Source of the DNA: Chromera velia
Lineage: Eukaryota; Sar; Chromeraceae
DNA length: 34,490 bases
Assembly (NCBI GenBank): GCA_018398765.1
Contig: JAHBMJ010001156.1
Location: 1 to 34,490 of the forward strand
Direction: 5' to 3'
A program made the position numbers and the translations under genes. Shown in pieces: positions 21,061 through 30,867 of the stretch. How positions within the stretch are numbered: position 1 is the first letter of the stretch; every line of letters starts with the position of its first letter. Under the pieces are notes generated by a model, which worked only from the letters and a program-made list of their open reading frames with translations, did no database searches and was not told the DNA's origin.

Positions 21061-21139
21061 CCACCCCTCAGGGCCCTCTGTGACTGGTCGCTCCGGTCGC
21101 TTCGATCTGTTTCTTCTCCAATTTATCTTAATGACATGT

Positions 21140-21487
21140 TCACTCTGAGTCTTTCACTCTTTTATCTCTCTGTATATATGCAGAGTCTTGAGCGAGGCCT
21201 TCCGTAACAAAAAAGATCAGGGAAATGCGAAGACTTTCGAGGGGCAGGTTGAAGACAGCGTCAACCCAAAGGCTCTCGATGGTTTGCGGTGAACTCACAG
21301 AGGGGTTTCCTTCAGGGTCGGTTGAGATTCTGAACCTTTTGTACAACTGATTAACAGATTTCATGTCCGTCAAACACCTGCTGCTGGCTTGCATACAGAA
21401 TCTGATACAAACAAGGAACCGGCGGCATAAGTTCTTTTCTCTCCTCGGTTGATACCACTCTTCATTCCCATCACTCACTCGTCGCAC
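21140..21487 (-). other. Possible exon just outside the right TIR; strand undecided
   Basis: The minus strand is open for 115 codons with plausible content (VNQLYKRFRISTDPEGNP, FNLPLESLRISLIFFV). The plus strand has a strong acceptor (TATATATGCAG at 21182) followed by LSEAFRNKKDQGNAKTFEG and, after a further acceptor, FMSVKHLLLACIQNLIQ to a TGA. Both look protein-like. I cannot choose between them, and no family is recognised. Confidence 0.3.
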
Positions 21488-21754
21488 TCGATCTTTATAA
21501 CAAAAAATTTAATCCTTACCCTGCAACGAATCCTCCCCTCGACCTATCTGCATGTAAGTGCAGGGTCAAAAGAAGAGTCATCTCGTCTGCGCTTGTCGGG
21601 AAGCCAGATGGATTAAAGGACTGCTACGTCAAAAATCAGGCCGTGCACCTCAAACATCGAGGTCTCTGGTATTGCAAGACGTCAGCTGCATTTTCTCCTC
21701 AGAGTCTCTCTTCTACTCTTTCTCAGCTTTTCTGGGTTGCCTCGCCCTTGCTCT

Positions 21755-21755
21755 T

Positions 21756-21805
<50 letters not shown>

Positions 21806-21838
21806 CAGGACCTCCTCTCTCTGTCTCTCTCTTCAATC

Positions 21839-21869
<31 letters not shown>

Positions 21870-21872
21870 CTG
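21755..21872. repeat. (CT)n followed by (TCTA)n microsatellite
   Basis: A CT run of about 45 bp near 21760-21805 and TCTA units near 21837-21872. Confidence 0.85.
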
Positions 21873-24750
21873 TTTATCTTTATTTGCCTAACTTTTTGTG
21901 GGTGTGCACATGTTATGCTAGCGGTGTGCACGCTCATCCGTTTTTCCTTATTTCGTCTCCAGTGCATATACGGTCTCTCCATATGACTATCTCTCCCCCA
22001 ATGTTTCGATCCCTTCCTGATTCTCTGTCTCTCTGTCGCTTTGTTTCTTTCTCTCTCTGCGTGTGTCTGTATGTACGTGTGTGTATATGTATGTGTATGT
22101 GTGTGTGAGAGAGAGAGACAGGCTCAGTGTTTGTATATACGTATATGTTAGTCTGTCTGCAATTCTGTCTTCATCTGTAGATGTTTACGATGTACTCAAA
22201 TTCCGTTTTGCATGTGTCTGATCGAATTTCTGCATACAGTATGATGCAAACCATCTGAGAGGATACGAAGAAGAGGGGTGCAGGCATGATGTACCTTGCA
22301 TGCAAGGCAAAGTGTTCTGCAGTCATATGACTCATGTATGCAACCAGTTAAAAATTGAAAATCACATACACGGGTCTATGTCCAAGTGCCAACACACACA
22401 AAACGACTACCCTTTTTTCGTTTTTCTTTCTGTGTTTTGCTGAAGTAACTCATAAGTAACCCATATAAAGATTTTGCTGCAAATATGCATGCGCCCGCAA
22501 AGCGTAAACCTGTTTTTTTCTGACGCTGGTTTCCGGTTGTTTTCACATGCAGTGATTAACTTGAACAAGTCAAAAAGTCTCAAGTACACCCAGGTTAACG
22601 ACACCTCTTGGGACATAGTTAGACGCCGTCAGTCGCAGTGCTGCAATGCAGTCTTGATTTGGTTCTACTGGATTCTTTTGTTCTCTTTGCGTAATTCATT
22701 TTGACTGAATTCATATAAGTTGCTAGCTGTGTTTCTCATAACTAGAGAATCTGATCAGCGCTGATCAGTTGCGTGCATTGTAGATCGAAGATTCAGTCAC
22801 TTGTATGTAAATTAAGCTGCTGCTTCTTCAATTTGCATTGACAGTACTGGAGTGGCTGCTTGAGACCTGCTGCTAAAGCTCTTATTGGTTCTCTTTCCCT
22901 TTCAATGCTCTATTGATAATTAAGTGATCGATTGATTTTTTTGGATTGGTTTGTCGAATTTCTAATAGAGTGGCTTTCTTGCTCACGTTTGTAGTGTTTT
23001 ATGCGATTATGGGCGCATTTAATTCTGCAATTATTTACAAAAACGTCATGGACCCACTTGTATACGTATGGATGCAGAAAACTTGCTCTGTAAGAGTTCC
23101 GATGTGTGTAAAGTACTTCTTCAGGCTTACGGAAGTCCCTTTCAGAGATTAACAGGCTCTCCAGCAATGCATCGATAAAGAGTGAGGGCGATCAACTGCT
23201 GTCGTACAGCGGTTTTGGTGACCTAGAGGAATGAACATGATGGAAAGCGGGGGGGAAGGGAGGGAGTATGAAGGTAAGGATAGAGTTTCAATATGTTTCA
23301 GTGACAGAAGATCAGCGTAGGGAGCTAAAGGAGAGGTGCGAGAACGTGGGACTTGTTTAGACTCTGAAATAAAGTTGATGGACCAGACTCATACTAGTTT
23401 CAGGAAAGAGCCAGAAACATGCTTTTGTTGGGTCACCTATAGCAGCCCTTTGAGAGAACAACGGAAAGGTTAGTGAAGATTCTAAGGAGACGCGGCGATG
23501 TAAATGAGTTCTGCCTTCATATACCGCAGATTATTGATGGTATTATTGATGATCAATCCGCTGCATACCGATCGATAAAAGTCATCCACATTTTTTTGCT
23601 ACAAATCTGATGCTCTGGCTCTGAGGTACTAGAGGTATATAGTTGAGGGTATATACACAGATCAATTTTGAAGCAGACTACATCACTTTTTCAATTTTGT
23701 TATAAGAAAACCGAAAGGTTTGGTATTTTAAATTGACAACTTGCAGTATGTCCAAATTTATTTATATTTTTTTCTTAATTCCTTTTAAATTAAAAATATC
23801 AATGCTAAATAATGCGGCAGAGGAATTAAGTATAATACCTATTAAAATGACTCGGCGTCGGCACTAGAGTTTGAATGAATTAATTATAAATTTATATTTT
23901 CTAAATTAAGATATAAAACAATTTAACACAATAATTTTTCATGAATTTAAAGCATGCATGGTTTAGTCTTATAATTTGGAATCGTAAACGGTTATGTGTT
24001 TCTTCTATATGGGAGGGACTGGCTGATCCTAGTACTTTGACTAACTCGGACTGATATTTAACGTTGGAAGTTCAAAAATGGACGGATGACAATGACGTAC
24101 TAGTATGATGACTCGGATGATAATGATATGTGTTCCGCTGTAGCGACGCTACTTCCTTACATAAAACCTAGCAAAAAACTAAGTGTGTATGCATTTGCAT
24201 ATCTTAGACGGTATCTATAGTTGCGTACGAAGTTTTTTTTTTGATCTCGTTTTTAATTTTTTTTTCTATAGTTTTTTAAGAATATGTCTGAGTGTTAAAT
24301 ACGACCAGTACTCAGCGGTGCAGAAAAAACGTTTTGATACATATGAAATAGAAAATTCTCATTTTTTCTTATCCCTGCCTTGTCACTGCATACCTCGTTA
24401 GTGGGCCGGGTGATAGGCCCTACCAGCACGTGCTAGGAATAGATCTTAAATGCCTCCTCCCCCAGCACCTCTGCGTGATTAACCAAAGAACGAGGCTGCT
24501 CCGTCTCCAAAAGCAAGTCATTGATCGATCGAGTCTTCCTTTGTTTATTGTCATGTCACTGAATGCCCGTAAGCGTTCTTGTGCATGGGCCAGTTTTGTG
24601 TTCTTTCATTGACGGATCACGCTTGTCGCTCTCTTTCGATGCCATAACAACCAGAGCTTTTTCTTAATTGCTTTTGCTCTTCCGGCCCTTTTCCCACCGC
24701 CTTGATCCTCATTCTTTCTTGTTGAGAGCTAGAGTGAAAGTCTCTCTAGC
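21873..24750. other. No supported gene; AT-rich intergenic DNA
   Basis: Stops are frequent in all frames. A minus-strand TGA-to-TGA stretch (about 22,797-23,192, one TAG inside) and a plus-strand stretch (22,946-23,152) are open but show no motif. A perfect 18-bp palindrome lies at 22,751-22,768. The part next to 24,751 is presumably the 3' UTR of the pseudokinase gene. Confidence 0.5.
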
Positions 24751-26273
24751 TCACTGGACTGTCACGTCTCCGTGTCGGATCGCAACCTTGCAACTTGCGT
24801 CCATCTGTGTGAACACGGGCTTCTGTCCGTCTACCTTGTGGGACCCCCACACGTAGGTACCCGTCTGGATGCCCTCTATGACATCCTGGTATAGATTTTT
24901 CGCATGCCACCCCGGGCTCTTGAAGAGGTATTTCGGGTGCAGCCAGCGAGTGAGAAGAGCGACCATGAACCCCAGCTGGAAGAGCCTGTCCTGCTCGGAT
25001 GCACTCGGAGCTTTGCAGGTGAATCGCCTGAAGTCCGTCAGACGCACCGTGCCGCCCATGTCGAAGAGAACAGAGCGGTCTGTGGCCATTTTGTGAACAA
25101 CACCGGCGTCGATGATCCGCTCGAACGATCCGATCACTGCGCGCTGGACATTCTCAGAGGGCAGACAGGGACGCCCGTCTGTGTCCCTGAACTGAGTCGT
25201 GTACACCGCTGCACGCAACAAAGGCGATTGCACAGTCGCACATGCGCATTATGACCCAGGGACGTACAGCTAAACGTAGGCATCTTTCCTTGTACAGACA
25301 GATAGACGTATTAATAAAGAATATTCACAGAACGGTGCGCAAGAAAAGGGAATTCCTGCGTCAACAGCCGTAGGCTCTCAAGAGCGATTGTGCTGTGGAA
25401 GTTCATTTGTGTTCAAATTCGACGGACAGAACCGCCACCTGAGTGTGCATGAATGGGCACACAGACAGGCTGTCTGACTAGACGTACATCGGACTGTGGC
25501 CAAGTGACATCACCGCAAGAAGCGAAAGCATTGACAAGGTTGAAAGAAAGAAGTCAAAAGGAGGACACAGAGAAGTTTGGAAGCCCAGAGAGAAAAGAGA
25601 GGTGTTGAAAAAATTTCGGGGAAGCGAGTCGAACTGAGCAAAGAAAAGAACACGAAAGAAAAAGAAGAGAGGAAACACAAGAATCTCATCAGTGCTCAGC
25701 AAAAAGCACGGAAAGGCGGGTAACATGTAGAACGACGTCCTGTGTTTTGTCGCATGGTTGACTGCATTTCCGAATGAATGGCCTTCTTTCTGGTTTCGGT
25801 TTCCTCTCACCTTGATGTCTTGCTTGGAGGAAGATTCCGTACTCCTTGCTGTCCTGTACACAGGTCCATCTGTCGATCAGGGCAGGTGTGAGTTCCTGTG
25901 CGGTCAGGTGCTCCAGGACGCAGACCTCCTCCTGGAAGTGGACCTTTGTGTACTCACCAAATTGGCTCAAAGTTCGAAAGGTCAAAACGTAGTCGTTTGT
26001 GGGATATCGCACGTACTCAGGTGTACGGGCGAGTCGGTCGGCATTCTTGACTGAGTAGACCACAGAGCCTGGGGAGGAGAGCTGTCCCTGGACCTCACCT
26101 AGAACCAGGCCCCGCAAACAACCCTGAACTCTGTCTGACACAGTGATCTTGGAGTTGCATTTCGGGTTGCACTCTGTTGCCTCTGTGGCCTCTCTCGCTG
26201 ATGCAAAGAGTTTCTGTGAGTCCTTGAAAAGGACACAGAAGAAGGTAGATAGAAGGAAACGGCGAGCACACAT
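24751..26273 (-). CDS. Secreted protein-kinase-like pseudokinase (ROPK-like)
   Basis: Two exons: 25811-26273 (ATG to GTGAGA donor, phase 1) and 24751-25208 (GTGCAG acceptor; stop TGA), joined through a 602-bp intron into 306 residues. Residues 1-25 are a likely signal peptide (basic start, then FLLSTFFCVLF). Residues about 57-150 fit an N-lobe, with a helix-C-like QEEVCVLEHL. The C-lobe catalytic loop reads GVVHKMATDRSVLF at 190-203: HRD Asp is Met195, the loop Lys is Thr197 and the loop Asn is Ser200. The next motif GTVRLTDFR keeps Asp213 but has Arg215 for the DFG Gly. FQLGFMVALLTRW at 231-243 resembles the helix-F region of coccidian rhoptry kinases. Catalysis is therefore unlikely. A scaffold or allosteric role, secreted or organellar, is inferred. 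The C-lobe is short. Confidence 0.75.
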
Positions 26274-26858
26274 GATGAGGTGAACTTCGGATCTCTCTCT
26301 CTACCTCAGCCGCTCTTGTGCTGCATTTTTCAATAAAAGCGGAGTGGAGTTGGCCTGAACAAATTCACCGTCTTCAGCGGCGTGCCTGCTACTGCTCAAA
26401 TGATGTTGACCGCGCAACCACAAAGGTACTGCGTTGTCGACGTGCCTGGCATTAATTGTCTTCCGGATTCGTTTCCTTTCTGACAATTGAGGTTGCATTG
26501 CAAGATGAATGCATGCATGCATCCGTGCATGTGCGTGTATCGGTGTGCACGACTGACAACTTGCGTGAAGTCGATCGCGGGGCCCGGCCGCGGTCCGGGC
26601 GCCGCCGGCCAGGGTGCATGCGCGCGCGGGTCGCGGATTGAATGCGGAATCCCGGCCATGCATGGGTTTGGATACGTTTGCATGGATGGGTTTGGGTTTG
26701 CCAAATATCACCAATAGTTGAGCAAGGAGTTTCAGCGTTTCACTCACCACAGCTTTGAAAGTCGTACGGATAACCCTTACGGTACTGCTTCTTGCGGTTT
26801 CCGACGGGTCAACCCACTGGATTTCAAGTCACTGATCGGTCAAATCAATTTATTGAAC
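26274..26858. promoter_or_regulatory. Shared divergent promoter region with TGCATGCA motifs
   Basis: The pseudokinase (minus) and the UBL/RING gene (plus) start 585 bp apart, back to back. The interval has overlapping TGCATGCA at 26510-26523, further GTGCATG and GCATGG copies (26524-26532, 26656-26690), a GC-rich island (about 26575-26640) and TGGGTTTGG repeats. TGCATGC is a known AP2-factor binding motif in apicomplexans. Its use here is inferred. Confidence 0.45.
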
Positions 26859-28560
26859 ATGGGGGGGACTTTATCAAATCTGTGGGCAGAAAGAGATATC
26901 AGCAAACATTCTGAGCACAGCATGCCGTTGAAGATTTTCTTTGCAGAGAAGGGGGGGGCGGCAAACGTCGACTCTCTCGCGCTTGATCCCAAACATGATA
27001 CGCTTGCTCAGATGGAAGCACTGGCGAGAGGTCGCTGTTTGGAGAATGACACCTGGTACGTCGGCTTGAAAGTCTTCAGAGACGGCAAGATGGTGTCATG
27101 GTGTCCGAAGAAGAAGATCGACTTTTATCTCGGTTGTTCTTTTCACGTGCAAGTTTGCTCCGTCAAGAAGCTTAGCTTCGTTGAAGAGGAAGATGGAGAG
27201 TGGGTCCATCGTCAGAAGATCGATGCCAAACCTTCTGATACAGGCGAGAGCTTGAAGGCCAAGATCCGGAGCTCCGTTGAAGTTCCTCAAGAGCTCCAGT
27301 ACTTGATGACCCTCGACGGACAGCACCTGGCAGACAACACGCCTCTGTCGAAGTATGACTTTGGGACAAACGCAAGCGTGCATCTGCAGCTTTCACCCGT
27401 CCCAAATTCAGATAATGCCCTGATTTGGGTGTTTGTGCACACTCTCACTGGGAAAATTGTGGACATTCCGATGAACATCTGTGATGATGTTTTGACCGTC
27501 AGTTTGGCTACTTCTCCCCACTTCCTTCCTCTCCTTCTCACTCTTCTGCGGTGATCCTTTTCCCTTCCCTTCCCTTCCCTTCCCTTCCCTTCCCTTCCCT
27601 TCCCTTCTCGCCTCTCGCATCGGATTCCCTCTGCCGCCTCTGTCTCCCCCGCGCATCCCATCCCGGATAGTATTGCGAAGTTTTTGGTTTGGATTATTCT
27701 GAGAAGAGGTACACAGATTCAGACGCATTCCTGGCTCGCTCATACACCTGATGCATTTACCAAACCCTGCTATTGTCCCCTGTGTGTCTACTCATGCCCT
27801 CGATATGCAGCTGAAAGAAAAGATCCAAGACAAGGAAGGTATCCCGCCAGAGCAGCTGAGGCTAATCTATGAGGGCAAGCAACTGGAAGATGCAAGAACG
27901 CTTCTCGACTATGGAGCAACATCCGAATGTACGACTATTCACATGGTGCTGCGTCTGCGGGGTGGTCATATCCCGCCCACTCCGTTTGTCGACGTACGTG
28001 GTGCTCTGAGGGTGCAGCAGTTCAGCGACAGTGCTCCTTCCTGGCGGACGGTCAGACCGGGGCTGAACCTGCACGGAAAGTGCAAAAACCGAAATTGCAG
28101 GGCCTACGGGCACCAGGTGATCATGCCGCAGGGTATGGAGAGCTTTGACTTTATTCTCAGCTCTGCAGACTGCACATGTCCGGAGTGCGGTATCTGGACC
28201 CAGCCAGAGACGTGCGGGTTCTACAAGTGCCAGTGGAGCCACGAGGCTATTTTCTTGCAGGGTCCTGGCACGCGTCCGGAAACTATTCGGGGTGACTGGC
28301 AGAGTGCAATTCACAAGGCTTACCAGAGGTTTGAGGAGGGTACGCAGTCGCTCAACTACGTGCGCCTTGTGTTCTTCATGCGAGAACTGGATGAGGCAGA
28401 CGAATGCTGCGTCTGCTTTGAGGGGTTGCACAGAGACGTTGTCACACCCTTCGCTTGCAGGCGCCACCGATTCCACCACCTCTGCGTCCAGGGGTGGCTC
28501 GAGAATGCGACCAACACCTGCCCTCTGTGCCGGGCTGCCCCGGCAAGGGTACCTGCGTGA
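26859..28560 (+). CDS. N-myristoylated tandem ubiquitin-like / Cys-rich / RING-H2 protein, probable E3 ligase
   Basis: Exon 1 is 26859-27497 (GTCAGT donor, phase 0) and exon 2 is 27811-28560 (ATGCAG acceptor, stop TGA), giving 462 residues. The first ATG of the open frame gives MGGTLS, a textbook N-myristoylation signal. A divergent ubiquitin-like domain spans about 98-178. A second, close to ubiquitin, spans about 189-265. It keeps TLTGK, the Ile44 patch (RLIY), the Lys48 equivalent in EGKQLEDA, and ends LRLRGG, but is followed by His so Gly-Gly is internal; Lys6 is His and Lys63 is lost. A Cys-rich segment (304-353: CxxxxC, CxCxxC, CxxxxC) follows a PGLNL motif, as in other protist ubiquitin/RING proteins. 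The RING-H2 has C412, C415, C429, H432, H435, C438, C450 and C453. Inferred role: membrane-tethered ubiquitin ligase carrying its own ubiquitin-like modules. Confidence 0.9.
27557..27606. repeat. (TTCCC)n in the intron of the UBL/RING gene
   Basis: About ten TTCCC units in the 313-bp intron (27498-27810) that splits the second ubiquitin fold at the position equivalent to residues 25/26. Confidence 0.85.
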
Positions 28561-28589
28561 GAGGCAGTCAGCCAGAGGAAAGAAAAACG

Positions 28590-29015
28590 CACTAACAAGA
28601 CGGAGAAAGAAGGAAGGAAGGAAAGGAGGAAGAAAGGTACAGATAGAGAGGCAGACAAGTAGAAACACTGACAAAAGGACAGAGGCACAGACGGGCGGAC
28701 AAACAGACAGAAAGACGGAAAGACGGACAAAACGAAAAGAAAGAAGGAAGCATATGAATCAAGAAAAAAAAGAAAGAAAGAAAAACGGGGGGAGGGAGGG
28801 AGTGAGAAGGAAAGAAAGGAAAGAGGAAAGGAAAGAAGAGAAGCCAGCGGGGAAGGAAGAAGGAAGCAAGGAAATTTCAGAAGGAACACGAAGAAAAAAG
28901 GACGGAAGGAAGCAACGAAGGAAAGGGGAAAAGGAGGGAGACAAACAGAAAGAGCAGATAGACAATGAAAGACACACAGGCAGGCAGGCAGACAGACAGA
29001 CAGACAGACAGACAG
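28590..29015. repeat. Purine-rich GGAA/GAAAG tract ending in (CAGA)n
   Basis: Directly downstream of the UBL/RING stop, imperfect GGAAGGAA and GAAAGAAA units are followed by GGCA and CAGA tetranucleotides (about 28,978-29,014). Likely the 3' UTR or spacer. Open frames here are compositional. Confidence 0.8.
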
Positions 29016-30867
29016 ATTCTCTGTGTACTTCTTTTTTTTCTTCTCTTTGTGCATATTGGCAGACAGAGAAAGAGACAGAGGAATGTCTTTGCGGCAATCA
29101 CCTTTTCTCTTTGACGGAAAAAGACAACCTGTGTAGAAATGCATCTATTGTCAAGGCATATGCAAAAGGAACGAAGGAAGGAAAAATGACTTCAGAGTGC
29201 CTGGCCCAGTGACTTTCTGTGTGCATTCGTGTGCTTTGCGGTTCTGGGAGCGAAGAGGGCATGAACTGGCGTGCGGGTCCAAGTCGATCATGCGATGAAG
29301 CGTGGTGATAGGTGCTTGCGTGCAGTCAGACAAGCAGATCGGCTGAGCAAGGCTGAGCGAGAAGGGGACTCACTTTGGTGTATGTCCTTCGTTAGTGTGG
29401 TGTCTTCCGTGGTGTGGGAGTGGATGGTTGCGCTCTGCCAGTGGCCGCCGGCGGTGATCCGTGATTGAATGAGTCGCCACGATCGCTTCCTCCAGTGAGC
29501 TTGATTCATGGTGAGCCTTTGAGTCTGTCGGTATAAGTCTGAGGTGTCGACAAGGCTGCGTAGGGCCCTAGCCCTAGCTAGGGCCTAGCTCTTGCTTGTG
29601 TGGACCTGAGTGTGGACATTGGTGGCAACGTTCGCTGAGCCTGAATCTGCTTGAAGGCTGAGGCCCAAGGTCACGGTGCATCGATTCTCCCCAAGGTTCT
29701 CCGCATTACAAACAAAAACCTTTTTTTGAAGTGCTTTGACTGCAGGATGGATTTGTGCACGGAATTGAAAGCTCATCTAGATTCTCATCTTTTATAGATG
29801 GTGATGATCCTATACAGATGATTCTGACTCCGAGTCGAATTTCCGAGGAGATCTGAAAAATTTGCTGACGTGTACGTATGTCAGATCTAGTGTCAGATAA
29901 AGATTTTTATGATTTCCTATACATGATTTCCTAGATAATTTCCCGGATTTAAATTGAAATAAATTTTAAGAATTATTAAAGAATATTGTTTAAAGTAAAA
30001 TGATGTTTTGTTCAAGGTTTTTTACGTTTTTCTCTAGGTTTTTCTTGGTAAATGAACGCTAGAAGACCAGCTAGAGTTCAAAACCTTTCTACTCTAGTTT
30101 CTACTAGCCTTTATATACATATTCTAGCTATAGACTAATTTTTGTTTGTACTAAAAATCCAATGGGGATACAATTAGGGAATTTAAATTCTAATCGTGCA
30201 ACTGGGTACAACTGGGGTCCAGGCTGGGGATTCCAATTATTTCACCTAGTGTTCCATTCTAGGTTCTATTATATTTATTCCAATTAGTTCCAATTGTCAT
30301 AGGATTAGTAACATGCATTAAATATATAATATATAAATGATTGATCATTACTTCTAATTATTTTAGTCCCTCAGGCTATAGCTGACCTAACCCGGTGTTT
30401 AAGTGAGTTGTAGAGTGAGTTGCTGGTATGACTATTCCATGTTGTACCCACGGAACTTTAAGTACTTGTATGCATGCCAAGCGACGGTGTACCTCAGTGT
30501 CTGAAGTACTTAAGCCTCCTTAAGAAGGTTGATCCACGCCCGTTTGTGCAAACAATTTGGAGCATGCAAGATTTGAAAAAGCCGACCATCATAATTGTTG
30601 GAGTGCAAACTGTGCAGTTCATGCGCACACGCGCGTCTTCGTGATTGAGTGCCGAGTCACTGCCGACAGGACGCCAGGGGGTCCCGCTGTGATTCCTCCG
30701 AGACCCTCAAACACACCCTGGCTGACTGACAGGCTGGCTGCATAGCTTAGATGATGGCTAGCTTTACGCACCCTTTTCGGGCTCTCCTGAGAAGGAAGCC
30801 GGTGAGCGCATTGCACCCCTATTTGCAGTCTAAAAGGCAGTGATGACATTCCCTCCTCCCCTTCCGT
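29016..30867. other. No supported gene; spacer with AT-rich core
   Basis: The first part is GC-balanced and the stretch from about 29,780 to 30,420 is AT-rich. It holds a perfect 14-bp palindrome, GCCCTAGCTAGGGC, at 29,571-29,584. Short open frames lack motifs and splice support. Confidence 0.45.

Noticed and set aside
22797-23192. Minus-strand TGA-to-TGA frame with one TAG, possible recoded gene outside the element
   Set aside because: Only one TAR in about 130 codons, no ATG or motif, and the plus strand is open too. Too weak to count as evidence that the host uses TAR as Gln.
28145-29212. 355-codon plus frame and 262-codon minus frame
   Set aside because: Shadows of the UBL/RING exon extended through purine-rich low-complexity sequence.
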